A stretch of 64,000 bases of DNA, from the NCBI GenBank assembly GCA_022410635.1, contig JAJVDF010000227.1, positions 1,776,204 to 1,840,203 on the forward strand, given 5' to 3'. This document shows, in pieces, positions 36,078 to 47,996 of the stretch; position 1 is the first letter of the stretch; every line of letters begins with the position of its first letter. The notes below the pieces were generated by a model. That model was not told where the DNA came from, ran no database searches, and was given only the letters and a program-made list of their open reading frames with translations. Made by a program: the position numbers and the translations under genes. Source of the DNA: Tretioscincus oriximinensis. Lineage: Eukaryota; Chordata; Lepidosauria; Squamata; Gymnophthalmidae.

Positions 36078-36662
36078 CCAAATATAGTTCTATACTTTAG
36101 AAAATCTTACACTTTAGGCATATAATTATGTACTAGAGTTGTTCATCTATTTAGAATACAAATATACCACCTTTGTCGGTGTCTCCACTNCAGAGGTCCC
36201 TGTTCTGAGCTGAACCCTGCATGGTCCCAGGCAAGCTTACAAAGGAGTTTGATGTTCCCCTGACTTCCTTGAGGCTGCCATTCCCCAGTCTTTGACCCAT
36301 GCTTACCTCCTGGGTGCAGATGGAGGAGGGCTTCATGCAAATATTTTAATTAGTTTAACTCTAATCTAAAATGAAATTGTTATGGAAGCCTTTTCAACAA
36401 GACAACAAAGAGCTTGAAAATTATTTTAAAACAAGAATTTTTTTTAAGAATTTAATTATTTTAATGCAAGAATTATGTGTCAAATACGTGAGGAAAGAAA
36501 TTCCAGCATTAACCCTCAGCACAAAGTTATTCTCCCACTTTCCGCCATCTCTGTTCATGCTCCTGAAACATTCAAAGCAACTTCACTGGCCGGTTAAAAC
36601 AAAGGTGGCAAAGAGCCACATGAAGGAAGCATCTCCCTGACATTGTGGAACCACTTTGCAAA
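36078..36662. other. No gene recognised
   Basis: Open frames on both strands at 36143-36340 look chance-derived. No repeat was identified. Confidence 0.4.
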
Positions 36663-36665
36663 TAA

Positions 36666-37060
36666 AGCCTCCTCCACACGAGGGTTTCCTACCTGGATGT
36701 TACCGGGATGTTCCAACATCATGACTGTTCCGCCAAACATGCATCAGGAATGTCCTCATTGATGATCCTTTCTGAGATTTTTGTGAAATGGCCCAGATTT
36801 CCATTCTGAAGCCTTCGGATGCACATAGCAGCAGAAGGCTGGAGCTCACAAGAAGACACCAGCACAATACATGAGCAGGCTCATACAGAGCATGCTCAGG
36901 GTTTATTTCTTCGTTTGTTGGCTAGTCTGTTCTAGATGGTTTTAAAGGTTTTCTAATGGTTTATTTGCAAAAGAATGAGAGTTGTACGCCTAGACTTGCG
37001 AACAGGTTACACCAGAACNTTGTGCTACTGCAGTTTTTAACACGTCATATGGAGGGGGCC
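36666..37060. mobile_element. MITE family F with TAA duplication
   Basis: It begins AGCCTCCTCCACACGAGGG and ends AACACGTCATATGGAGGGGGCC, with TAA at 36663-36665 and 37061-37063. The internal GAGCATGCTCAGGGTTTATTT matches the copies at 17295 and 37912. Confidence 0.75.
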
Positions 37061-37063
37061 TAA

Positions 37064-37911
37064 GTCTACGTTGTCTTATGGCTCTTCTTTCCCCTCTTGA
37101 ATGAATAAGGAAAGGTCCTGGGTTTTGGTTAGGCAAGACCCTTAATTTTTATAACATTTTAAGTAGAACATCCATACAAGAATGGGTTTACTAGAATTTG
37201 AAACATTGATACATACGCCAAGAATTCAGTTCAGAGGGAAGATAAATGGTCACAAATGGGTTATATCTTGGGATGGGTTAGGCAGGGAGGCTTGCTTTTT
37301 AAATTAGTATATGGGAACCCCACCAAGTTACCAGAATGTATTTGCAAGGTTAGGCCATCATACACCCACAATGCTACATGTATCAGATTACTGAATGTAA
37401 ACTGCCAATTCTGCTGTTTTCTAGTTAAGAGTAAAATATTCTTGGACAGAAAAGGCTTACATTTAACTCCAACTGGACTGCAAATTGGATTTTCTCCATC
37501 TCAAAGGGCCACGTTGGCTACCCCCACCTTGCAAATCACATTTCCTTTTATGATGCAATTCTTAAATTGTAACCCCCATTTTGCAAGCACGTGTGCAGGA
37601 ATTCTTTGTTTTTAGGAGTGGTGGTGAAGAAGAAGCAGAAGCAATGAAAACAAGCAGGAAACTCAATTTATCTGAGGTCAGTCACACTTTCTACAAAGTG
37701 CTGATAAAGAATATTTTCTTCTATGGATTGTGAACTATTTTCTGTGATAAATGCTACAAGTATTCTATGTTAACTGTTGTTTGTNCAATACTAGCATGGA
37801 GTAACCCTTTATTTATATAGCATTTACTTATATAGTCATAGTGCATCTTAGATACATTGAGTATAACCACTGGAGGGCATTGGACAGTGATGATACTTAC
37901 ATGATGATGAC
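37064..37911. other. No gene recognised
   Basis: A 119-codon open frame at 37256-37615 has no recognisable domain and average base use. It is most likely chance. Confidence 0.4.
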
Positions 37912-38245
37912 TTCGCTCCACATGTTAACGGAATTTCCATAAAGCGCTTGGAAAAAAGGTCCATTGTCCCAGATTATTTTTTAGTTGATGTTTGCGAAAT
38001 TGCTAGGCCTTAAACTCGGGAGGCTAGAAGACTTCCTGTGTATCGCTCCTTAATGGGATTATGCCAGAATACCTGAAGAGGACATCAGTACAGGACAGCA
38101 GAATCACTGGCTGAGCATACTCAGTATTTACTTCCTGGTTATTTGTGTTGCCTGTTCTACGTGGATTTACAGGTACGTGTGCTGGCTGCATTCTGCAATT
38201 GTTGCTGTCATGTGGATTTTAACACATCATGTGTCTGTAGTCTTT
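37912..38245. mobile_element. MITE family F (diverged copy)
   Basis: It contains CGCTCCACATGTTAACGG, GGGATTATGCCAGAATACC, CTGAGCATACTCAGTATTTA and TTTAACACATCATGTG. Confidence 0.65.
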
Positions 38246-38582
38246 GTTATATTTGTGTGACTGAATTTCCTTTTTCAAACCAGCAATTCTTCATACCACC
38301 ACTGTATCACATCATAGTGGGATGCACAGTAAGACTGGAAAACAAATTGGACTTAATCCAAATTTAGACATCCAAATTTGGTCACCTTGCTATGTAACCA
38401 TTTTAAAAGTGATATTTGGAACGGGGCTGAAGTCTCTAAAGGAATGTTTTTCCACGTATGGACCTGTGTAGGTGTTTGAAGAGGAGCCCTACTTGCATTT
38501 TCACAACCATGAGAAGTTCAAGGAATGGTGGTATATGAGAAACCTTTTCTGTCATGCCCTCCAGACCTTGGAATAGCCTCCC

Positions 38583-38712
38583 ACACCCTGGTCACACATT
38601 TAGTTTTAAATCATCATCAAATTCATCTTCAATCCTGAAGAATGAGCTTAATCCATTTTTTTCAGGACAAACTCTGTTTAGCAGAACTGAAAAGAGTTTA
38701 AAGTAAAAGCGG
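38583..38712. mobile_element. MITE family C
   Basis: CTGGTCACACATTTAGTTTT, CTTCAATCCTGAAGAATGAG and the mirrored AGAACTGAAAAGAGTTTAAA. It is followed directly by family A sequence. Confidence 0.6.
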
Positions 38713-38736
38713 GAACAAGATATCAATGGAGATACA

Positions 38737-38828
38737 CCGAATGGGGCCTTGCCATAGTCTGTACTGGCACGTGGATGGCCAGGGTCTCTACTGAGATACA
38801 ACCCAGAATAAGTCTCAATGGGGACAAT
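38737..38828. mobile_element. MITE family A, half copy
   Basis: CGAATGGGGCCTTGCCATAG, TACTGGCACGTGGATGGCC and CCCAGAATAAGTCTCAATGG. Confidence 0.7.
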
Positions 38829-38841
38829 GCATCATTTAGAC

Positions 38842-39138
38842 CAGGGGTCCTCAAACTACGGCCTGTGGGCCACATGCAACCCGCCAAAGACATTTATCCG
38901 GCCCGCAGAATGTTGTTGTCACTGCTGTCTGTCCTGATAAGCAGCCTACTAGTCCCAGGCTCACAGTAACACCCCCCTTGCCTTTTCAATAGCGCATGCG
39001 CACAATGTGCACTTCATGCCACTAGGCAGTCCCAAAACTATGAATTCGCTCATACTTAAAAAAAAAATATAGTCTGGCCATCCAGCGTTCTGAGGAAAGG
39101 TGAACTGGCCCCCTGTTTTAAAGGTTTGTGGATCCCTG
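38842..39138. mobile_element. hAT (Charlie-like) MITE with perfect 8-bp duplication
   Basis: It begins CAGGGGTCCTCAAACTACGG and ends GTTTGTGGATCCCTG. ATTTAGAC flanks both sides (38834-38841 and 39139-39146). The GGCCTGTGGGCCACATGC block after the start is common in vertebrate hAT elements. Confidence 0.9.
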
Positions 39139-39668
39139 ATTTAGACCATACCTTTTCACTTGATTCTGATGCTTAGCTTCCAATGAATTTTGCACAGCCA
39201 AAAAAATAGGCTATATTTTGGGCATTTTTATACTGTTTTGTTGATTCTAGAACCTTCTTCTCTGCCAGGAGATCTGGGTACATTGGAAACACTTGTTTGG
39301 CTTTTAAGTTTGGTGATTGTTTATACTGTCAGTGTTTGCTTGGTTCTGGTCTCAATCTGCGTGAGATGAGTGACTGCTATTTTGGCTGCAAGCTCCTGAC
39401 AAGGTTGATCTGTATCACTATGTAGTATTGAACCACTGTTGTGATCCCACCACTCACAGAGAGGGCAACACAAACTGCTACAGCTCTCTACTGACCTCCT
39501 GTGGTTACAGTCCGCTGAGGATGCCATTGACCCATGGAAGCCATTGGTACCCTCTGGGCAGGCACCACAAGGTCACAGAATATCAACTTCAGCTTGCCTG
39601 TGCTACTTGTGAACGTGGCAGTGCTTTCTCTTGATAAGGAAACTGAGGAAAGATCTTCCCTATTTTTC

Positions 39669-39706
39669 ATACATACATACATACATACATACATACATAC
39701 ATACAT
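39669..39706. repeat. (ATAC)n microsatellite
   Basis: About nine uninterrupted tetranucleotide units. Confidence 0.95.
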
Positions 39707-39859
39707 GTCTTTCCATATCTCTACAGATCCTGCTGTTAACCTTTAAGTTAGGAAATCTAGACTTTGGGACTTGACAGCATGGGGAAATGCATGGAATTTA
39801 TAAGGAATATCAGCCCTCACTGCACTAGACTACCACAAGCTGCTTCCACACAGAGCTAG

Positions 39860-40100
39860 TTAAAACTTCTGGTTGCCACAACTGGTCCTTTGTCCAGTAC
39901 CAAGTGTTCAGTTGCATTGAGTTTCCCAGGCATTCAGTCTAGTGCTACACAGCAACCTGGTTGATTGGGGAGACATGGGTACCACTATGCAGCTTTCTTG
40001 GCAGAGATGCAGAAGTATTTTGCCATTGCTTTTCTGGTCAGATGATGGGGATCAAACTAGCAACCTTTTGCTTTAACCACTGAGCTACAAAAAAGCCCCA
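39860..40100 (-). mobile_element. tRNA-derived SINE (third family)
   Basis: The minus strand begins GGGGCTTTTTTGTAGCTCAG, then TGGTTAAAGC and GGTTGCTAGTTTGATCC, a clear tRNA-like A and B box pair. The rest is diverged. Confidence 0.55.
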
Positions 40101-40964
40101 CCGTCTTCCGATACCATGTCAGCAAATTAAAAACAGGATGGGATTTTCCACATTACCTTTAATTCAAAATTTGGCAGCTATATGCCACTAACCCTCTGAA
40201 CTAGAGTTAGGTGATGTCTGCAAGTTGTTGACAGTTTTAATACATCTGGACTTGGTAACCTTTGCCCAAATTGTGCTGTTGTCCAAGCACGTTTTTCTAG
40301 CAAACAGACCAAAAGATAGGACTGGAGCAACAGGCTCTAAAGTATCCTTTAGCTGGAGCACAACTGATTCAGCAGCAGAAATGTTATGTGCCTAATGAAT
40401 GGACCCTCAGGCTGCCCCTGCTCTTTTTGCATCGGATAGAAAAATAGTGAGCAACGGAGAATGTCTCCATTGTTTGCTACAATCAGTCCAATATCCCCTT
40501 ACTAAGTTGTTATATGGCACCGTTTCCATTTAATTCCTCAAAGAACAATTTGCTTTTGTGCTACCCTCACCCCGTCTGGAAACACAAATGTGACGGGTAG
40601 TAGAATGTTTGTGCATATTTATCTTGGTATTTACATAGGAACTTGGCCTCAGACACTTAAGTGGTTTAGAGGATATGCAGTGATTGGATTGGCCACCTTG
40701 GTTCAAACAGTCATGCTGCTGAGAGCTTTAGAAGCAATTTAATGTTGAGCTACCGTTCGTGGCTTAATTATGGCCTTAGACAAACAGCTGGAACCCAAGG
40801 GGGACAAAAAGAATCGAGATTCGGGAATCTTTTCCAATGCATTTTCTGGATCAAAGATTTATTTTATTTTGGATGATGACAATTTGCCTATTCTACTATA
40901 GCAGGATTAGAGAGCCTAAAGCTGGAAAGCCAAGATGAATGTTATTGTAATTATGTAATTACAG
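40101..40964. other. Unclassified intergenic sequence
   Basis: No gene or repeat recognised. 40740-40960 holds several homeodomain-core sites (TTAATTATGG, ATGTAATTACAG) and could be a conserved enhancer, which only cross-species alignment could show. Confidence 0.3.
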
Positions 40965-40968
40965 CTAA

Positions 40969-41411
40969 GGCTGCGGCTCCACAAAAGATTTTTACCGTGA
41001 TGGTACATCAGCATGAATTTGCCCCATGATTTTANGCAGGTTCAGCAATCCGCTCGCTAAAAAGGCCTGTGGTCTCAGATTTTCCAGCCACCGCTGTTTT
41101 TCTGATTCCACGTCATTTTCCTAAAATCTGAAAAACAGTCTTCGTAGGATGGTTAGTAAAGAGGACATGGTAAATCTTGCAAGATTCGAGGCTACATGTA
41201 AAAAGTTCATTGGTTCTTGGCTTGCAAAGAATGATAGGAAATATTGTAAGTTAAGTGCACCAATGACTTATGGGGCTTGTCATGTGACAAGAATGTAAGG
41301 CACAACGTAAGGAAACACCATGGAAACTTGAGGATAGGTGAGGCAGAATTGCAAAATGTTTTTCCGGATTTAAAAGAAATAGCAAAGCTAAACATATTGT
41401 GGGGAGGCACC
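40969..41411. mobile_element. MITE family E with CTAA flanks
   Basis: The ends are GGCTGCGGCTCCAC and GTGGGGAGGCACC. CTAA lies on both sides (40965-40968 and 41412-41415). The interior has TCCGCTCGCTAAAAAGGCCTG and ACATGGTAAATCTTGCAAG. 443 bp, no coding. Confidence 0.8.
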
Positions 41412-41639
41412 CTAATAGAGTGCTAGGTATCTAATAATAACAGAAGATTTGGTATACTCCGTAGCTATGGTCATTCTCACCTTAGAATACGGGACAGACT
41501 AAAGATGCATAAATAAAGCATATATATAGTTAATAGATTCATTATTGTCTGTTCCAATGCTTATGCACTACACTTTGAACCCTCTCGAGGCCATACCTCC
41601 TTTCTCTGCAGTTGCATCCAGGTGTCAGGTATTCCTTCC

Positions 41640-41762
41640 ACTGTAATTGGATATTCTAAAATAAAGCATGTGTATTAATGAATAGAACAATCTAGAGAAT
41701 GTTTTATTCCAGGATATGCAAGTATAGTGGAATGCATAAGTGACATTTGGATACAACGTGGC
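41640..41762. mobile_element. MITE family B (diverged)
   Basis: CCACTGTAATTGGATATTCT and AAAATAAAGCATG, mirrored by TTTTATTCCAGGATATGC and AGTATAGTGGAATGC. Confidence 0.6.
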
Positions 41763-41839
41763 TGACAGCTCTCATTGGAGCAACTCAGCAATTGCTTTTT
41801 CTTGACTAGTGATCTTATTATTCTTTCTCACATTTATAA

Positions 41840-42395
41840 TAACATAAGAGGAACCATGTTGAATCAAGCTTCAGCTCATCTAGTTCAGCCTGTTGTCTCA
41901 CACAGTTGCCCACCAATTGCCTCTGGGCATCTCAAGCAGCAGAAGAAGGTAAGATCTCTTCCTATCACATCTACTAGGCATCTGTTTTAGTCTCCATTAA
42001 TATACTTGGCCTCCATGAATTCATTCAATCTTTTCTTAAACTACCCAGAGTGATAGCTGTCACTGTCTCTTCTGATAGTAAATTCCACACACAAAGGATT
42101 CTCTGGTTGAAAATGTTTTTTTCCCTTTTGCTGCTACTACACATTGGGTTGACAACTTCATTGAGTACCTCAGGATCCCTTTCCTAATCTGTCACAGAAA
42201 AATCTGCCCCCCCTCCCACTCAGTTTGTAGAAATAATTGGGGCTCTTTGCTCCAATGGCAGAATTTTATGCTTGCTGCAGCTTGGATTTTGTCAAAAACC
42301 TTGAGAAAGTCCAGATAGATAATATCAACTGGATCCCCTTTATCCACATGTTTGTTAAGCCTCTCAAATAATTGTAACATGATTTGCATTTAAAA
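41840..42395 (-). mobile_element. CR1 LINE, internally deleted
   Basis: The 3' end AACATAAGAGGAACCATG is near 41840, then the ORF2 C-terminal region, then a jump at about 42120 and again at about 42275 into the RT region (D-K-G-D-P-V-D-I-I-Y-L-D-F on the minus strand). Confidence 0.75.
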
Positions 42396-43611
42396 AGGCT
42401 ATTTACAGGAAATGTTGTTTTTCTATCGGCGCTCCCTGTTCTTCTACTTTTATATTAATTTTGTTCCTAAGGGTCATCCTAAGGTGTCAGTTTTTTATAT
42501 TCTGCACATTTCACTTTCCTTGCTTGTGTGTGTGTCTACGTGTGTATGAAAACATTAAGCATTTGCTTGACCCACTCTTGACCTCTGCCTTAACTATTGT
42601 GCCCTGGTGGATGTCCCCAAGAAGAAAACGAATCTGACCAATAGAATAAATAATAAATTGTAGATGTGTTGCCCCTATCTAATGGTATCCTTATGCTGAA
42701 TTCTGCTTCAAAGCAAGTGTGGAAAGCACAACTTCTTAAAAGTATTTANCAAGAGATTAAGGAGGTTATTAAATACTGTTCCCCCCTCCTCCGACCCTGT
42801 GAATTAACTAATTCTGAATTACTAACACTCCTCTGCATTTCTCCAAGATTACCAATAGGTGGTGCTCTCATTTACTTAGTGATACCATTCAGGTTCTACT
42901 TCTGATGACTTATTTTACTCACCTCTTGGGGCAGAAGGCAGGTAGCAGGCTGGGTAGTTACAGCTTACAGTTTACAGCTGGGTAGTTTGCTGTTAGAGCA
43001 TGGTTTGTGCTCTTACGTCTTCTTAATACAGCGTTAAACCAAATGTGCAGAGAAGAGAAAGTTGTTCAAATAGCCCTCGGTTATTGACTGGTTGACATCT
43101 CTCTATCTTGTCCCATAGCAAAAGCCTCGGGATGGATTAGAAGTGGTCATTCCATGAAGCAGGACATTGTTTGTATTGTTTGCATTACAATTAACATCTC
43201 CTTAAACTTCTTTGCAGCTTTTGATGTTATTTTTCAAACCATAATCCTAACTGGCAGTCTGCTTGCTCCTTTATAGAAATTGCCCAATGGATGTTCTAAA
43301 ATAATTTTACTTGCACAAAGATCACACACAGGTGATTTTCATATTTTCTGTCATTGGCAGTTAGGATCTAGGGCGCTTTTTATCTATTTTACTTGCACTG
43401 TGGTATCCAGGATAATGTCAAGACCCCAGAATATTTCCTGATTTCTTGAGAAATAAAATGCAAACAGCACTTGTATGACACAACTGATGGAGCTCTGCTT
43501 CCAGGCAATGTCTTGTTCCAGGTTATGTACCAAAATCAAAAGGGGATTCACACTAATTTTGCCATTGAATGCTACCTACTCACTCTTGCAGTGTATCCAT
43601 TTGAAACTCAC
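42396..43611. other. No gene recognised
   Basis: A short (TG)n lies near 42520. No repeat or exon identified otherwise. Confidence 0.45.
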
Positions 43612-43764
43612 TAGNGCCCTGTCCCCACTGAGCCTTATTCTGGGCCATATCAGAACAGGAGCCTGCCATCTCCATGCTGAAATGGGGTCTGCCATAGTCC
43701 GCAATGGCATGTGGATGGCCAAGCTCTCTACAGCCCAGAAGAAAGCTCAGTGGGGACAGGACCT
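43612..43764. mobile_element. MITE family A, both arms
   Basis: GCCCTGTCCCCACTGAGCC at the left and GCTCAGTGGGGACAGGACC at the right form the terminal inverted repeat. The centre contains GGGGTCTGCCATAGTC. Confidence 0.8.
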
Positions 43765-43982
43765 TGAGTAATTATTTATACAAACTATAGTTCATCTAAA
43801 AGCAAAGATTGTAACCCTTTTGTACCAAACCTGCAGTGTGGTTTTGGGTGGAGGGGCCATAAACAGTATTCAATTGTCTTTTGGCATTGTACCTAAATGC
43901 AAAGAGTTGCCTTTCAAATGTTGCTGTCACTCTTTGCCAATGGCTAAACTGACTGGGGATGGAGGGGCATCCCTTGTGCTTT

Positions 43983-44388
43983 TGTCACACTTGTATGTTT
44001 GAACTTTCTTCTTCATGTTCAGTCTGGAAGAATGGGTTTAATCTGTTTCGTTCCTGAACTAAACCCCATTCTTTGGGACTGAAGAAGCTTTAAAGTGATT
44101 TATTATTATTATTATTAATTAATTTGGACTTATACCCTGCCCTATACCCAAAGATCTCAGGGCAGCCAACCAAAGGGCAGCACATATAGCTTTTGTTGCT
44201 TCCTCCACAACAGACACCCTGTGGAATAGGTGGGGCTGAGAGAATTCTAACAAAATGGGACTGGCCCAAGGTCTCCCAGCTGGCTNTCATGGCGGAGTGG
44301 GGAATCGAACCAGGAGACTACCAGATAAGAGTTCAACACTCTAACCACTACACCAAACTGGCTTCCAAAATGAAGATGTGATCACAGC
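43983..44388. mobile_element. MITE family C split by a SINE
   Basis: The left part (43983-44098) has TTCAGTCTGGAAGAATGGG and the mirrored CCCATTCTTTGGGACTGAAG. The right end (GATGTGATCACAGC) resumes after the SINE at about 44371. Confidence 0.65.
44099..44366 (-). mobile_element. tRNA-derived SINE (family S), nearly full length
   Basis: On the minus strand the head AGCCAGTTTGGTGTAGTGGT has a good A box, followed by GGTTCGATTCC (B box). The body is GGTCACCCAGCTGG-like and the tail is an L2-like block plus (AAT)n at 44099-44116. This suggests a tRNA head fused to a LINE-derived tail. Confidence 0.8.
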
Positions 44389-44392
44389 CTAA

Positions 44393-45682
44393 GACTACAC
44401 TAATGTGCAGGAGGGAAATCCCTAGTGTGTTTGCTAGTCTGCTATCCTGGCCTGTGTGGAATCACCCAGGGTCTTACAAGAGCTGCATGTCAGTGATACC
44501 TGGAATGCCATCTATTGCCAATCCTCATCTAAGTGAAACTACAGCATTTTCTAATGTAACACCTAGAAATGTTACTTCCCCTGCAGAGACCAGATCTGTG
44601 ATCCCTGGGGAAATATTTTGTTTTGGGCATTGAGAATTCCTCAGTAAAAACAGAGTGGAAATTATCTATCATTGGCACAAGGAGCCCTTGGCAACTCTTG
44701 AATAAAAATTATTATTCTTTAAGCTCTGTTACACCAAGCATGGGTGCTGTATATGTACTTTATGGTGTCCTAGAGGCGCCCTGCCTCATATTTTGGCCTT
44801 GACTTGTGTCATACCTGCCAAGCGAATGAGCCACTAGGGGACCACATAATGTCCAATTCATCAGGTGAAAAGAGTTCCTTAAAGTTCCTTGCTTTATGTG
44901 GAGAGAGAAGCCAGAATTCAAAGCCACAAGGAAAGTCAAAACAAACCACAGGAAATGATGAAATACTACGCAACACGAGGAAATAAGTGTCATAGATCAA
45001 TTACTTCACCAAGCAACTGCCTCCAAATCCATGACATTCTTAACAGCCTCTTCTGTTCTTTGGTGTGGCCCAGAGGGTTCCCTTGAAAAACCCTCTCAGA
45101 AGGAAAATGAAAGCTCATGACTGAAGTTACCATTCCAGAATCTCAATAATCTCTACTTTATGGACCACCTTAAGACAGGAACTGACTTCTTCTTCACTTT
45201 GCTGGGCAAATAAAAAAGAAAGCAACATGATTGATTGCATGGGGTTATGCACAGTGATGNGACTTCATCTTCCAGACTTTGGTTCCATTTATAATGAGAA
45301 ATGTTTGATCAAAGAGTGCTCAAATGGAAGATTTATAGGTTCTAGGGGCAAATTAGATATATTTGACCGTAATAATANATTTTATTTGGTCTTGCAAATA
45401 AGCCAAAGGCTTCCTGAAAGTCTATACATGAAATGACATAATTGTGTCACAAGCAATCTGTGTGTTCTGTAAACCATTCCAGTCATAGATAAGGTTATGA
45501 AAAGCATGGATCATTGGGTGAAATTCACTTACCTGTAAGTTTGTGATTAAGAGAAAACGATGCAAAACTCTTGCTGTTACACAGTCCTCAAGTGAAGGTA
45601 CAAAAATGGCTTTAACTACCATGTGCAAGCACTGACCTCTTAGTGGTTAACCACTTGAATAAAAATGGGATATATAAAATGT
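44393..45682. other. No gene recognised
   Basis: No repeat family or coding exon identified. Confidence 0.45.
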
Positions 45683-46011
45683 TACAGTGGTGGCCAAAAT
45701 TGCAGACACTTTTTGAAATTTTCATTTTTTTCAATTTTGAACTCTTGTAAGAAATGTTACATGTCACACAGTGAAATGATTTATGTATCAATTTTTTTAA
45801 TTTTAATGCAGAATTCAATACAATAAACTGTGTTTGCATTACAAAGAAAGTTGTGCTACGTTTAGTCAAAGAAGCACAGATGTGTGAGAGCCAAGAAGTG
45901 GATTGTAGTGACATCTGCTACTAGTCTATCGGAATTGTTCTGAGAACCAATGATCCACAATCATTTATGAGCATGTGTAAACAAGGCCATATTTGGGGAA
46001 TTTTCCAACAG

Positions 46012-46100
46012 GATGATGGTGATGGTGATGATGATGATGAAGATGATGATGGTTATTATGATGATGACGACGAAGACAACGATGACGATGGTGATGATGG
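46012..46100. repeat. (GAT)n-type microsatellite
   Basis: Imperfect GAT/GGT/GAC units inside the Tc1-like element. Confidence 0.85.
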
Positions 46101-46220
46101 GGTCTTTTTTTTTATTCACATATATAAGACTAAACAAATAATATAAACAAATCAAATGATAACACTTAAGAGACATACAATCCATATCAAACAAAAAGAA
46201 AAACATCAAATACAAAATAT

Positions 46221-46296
46221 ACAGAAAAACAAAAATAATTCCATCCCACCAATTATGTGGGTGGTGGGTGGGACAGAATTATTTTTGTTTTTCTGT
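46221..46296. repeat. Inverted repeat with about 30-nt arms
   Basis: ACAGAAAAACAAAAATAATT at 46221 has its exact complement at 46277-46296. The arms continue into CCCACC / GGTGGG around a short loop. Confidence 0.85.
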
Positions 46297-46536
46297 AGTC
46301 GGTGGGATGAATATTTTATATAAAAAGATTTAGTTCCACGAACGACATAATAGAAGCGTGTAAAGGTTGATTCTAAGATGTCAGACTATAGGCAATGAGT
46401 CTTTGCCATTCCGTTGGCCAGGAAATAATAATAATTTTATTGGAGGAGAGTGCCTTTATGAGCTGGCCTCGGTAGCCAGAGCCTTCTAGTAGTGCTGCAG
46501 TAACTTTTTCAAAAAGAAAATTATTTATTTTTCACT

Positions 46537-46553
46537 GGGGGGGGGGGGGGGGG
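46537..46553. repeat. Poly-G tract (17 G)
   Basis: Uninterrupted G run, prone to length error. Confidence 0.9.
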
Positions 46554-47353
46554 AGAGTGCCACCCCCCTCCTCATTCTGCTGTCCTGAGCTACAACACAG
46601 GTTGCTCTCCCTTAAAATACAGGGCTGTGCATAAAACGTCATGTTCAAAGGTGCATGTTTCTTTTGTGTTTAGGGCTGTTTACAGTGTAAAAATAAACAA
46701 AACAATATCGCCCAGGAAAAGTGGTGGATCTCGGATTGTTGTCTTACCTGATTATGTGAATGTGGATTATGTGAATGAAAGTTTTGTTTACGCTATCAGG
46801 AAACACAAACTATATGAAACAAAATAGGAAAAGGCTGGGAAATGTGCTCAGCAGCTGTTGATGATAGGAGGACAAAAAGAATTTGCATCAGGGACTAAAG
46901 ATTGTCGTTTGTGACCATTAGAAGTGAACTGACTGCAGCTGGTGAATAAAAAACAATGGCAGAAATGAATATAGTGGGCATAAGAACGCACTGAAGGCAC
47001 AGGAGGTCGGTGGAGACAATGGATATGGAGTGATGAAAATGAAATATCAACTGATGAGAGAAAACTTTCCTTGTAATGCAAATATTTCATTTCTGGTTTT
47101 TATGTTGAATTCAGCATTACATTTCCTTTAATTTAATATACAAATCATTGCACTATGTGAAATGTAACATATTTTATAAGCATTCAGGTTTGAAAAACAT
47201 GAAAATTTCAAAAAAGGATCCACAATTTTGGTCACCATTGTATGTTTTGTGTTGGGGTAGGGACTATGGAGCTTTGGTGTAGATTAACAAAAAGGATGAA
47301 TATAATTGGGTCCAGTGAATAGATGTGACAGACTAAACCAAGTTCCTAACTAA

Positions 47354-47822
47354 GGCAACATCCCCACACAGGATTTCTACCCAGTTGACAGCAATATCGC
47401 CTTCAATCTGCACCACAAGGTCATACATGTACAGTGATCCCCTCGCTAAAAAGGTCTGTTGTAGCAGAACTTCTAGCCATACAATTTGTGCGATTCAACA
47501 GCGGACATTTTGTAAAATCTGAAATGAACTTAGTGGGGACATTCAGCAATGTGGACTTGGGAAATCTTGCGAGATTTCATGGCAACATGGAAAATTCATT
47601 GGCTCCTGGCTCCCAGAGAATGCTTGGGAATTGTAGGCAGGCTCACAGAGAATGCTGGGGATTGCAGTAAGGCAAGTGCAGCAATGCCTTATGGGATTCA
47701 TCATGTAACCAGATTGCTAAGCAATGTGTTGGAATAGCGTGGACATTTTAAGGTAGTTAGGGGCAGATAGCAAACATGTATTCAAAGAAATAACAAGACA
47801 AATCATGCGGCAAGGAAGCAAA
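47354..47822. mobile_element. MITE family E with CTAA flanks
   Basis: It starts GGCAACATCCCCACACAGG. CTAA is at 47350-47353 and 47823-47826. The interior has CCTCGCTAAAAAGGTCTG and GGGAAATCTTGCGAGATTTC; the latter is the best-preserved copy of that block. Confidence 0.75.
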
Positions 47823-47996
47823 CTAAATTAAGCAACTCACTTCAAGTTTTAACTCAGCTTCACTTCATCTTCAGAGTGAAAGAACTCATCAGGAAAACGG
47901 CTCATCATTTCCCCACATATTATCTAACTCAAAGATGGATTTTCTGAGTTAGATAGAACCCAAAACAAAGGAAGCAAAAAAAAAAAAAAGCAAATG

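Larger units (their letters stand above)
45685..47240. mobile_element. Tc1-like element, transposase decayed
   Basis: The left end CAGTGGTGGCCAAAATTGC pairs with the right end (reverse complement CAATGGTGACCAAAATTGTG). TA is on both sides (45683-45684 and 47241-47242). Similarity between the two ends continues about 160 nt inward (TTTGCATTACAA, GAAAGTT). A weak S-G-G-S-R-I-V-V stretch near 46718 may be a remnant of the transposase GGGSIMVWG motif. The inner part is disrupted by (GAT)n and another hairpin. Confidence 0.75.

Noticed and set aside
37256..37615. 119-codon plus-strand frame
   Set aside because: No domain, no splice context, and composition like surrounding intergenic DNA.
39669..39706. 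CRISPR-like regular repeat
   Set aside because: A simple tetranucleotide microsatellite without spacers.
44290..44366. tRNA gene on the minus strand
   Set aside because: The A and B boxes belong to a SINE head followed by SINE body and tail; there is no intact tRNA fold.
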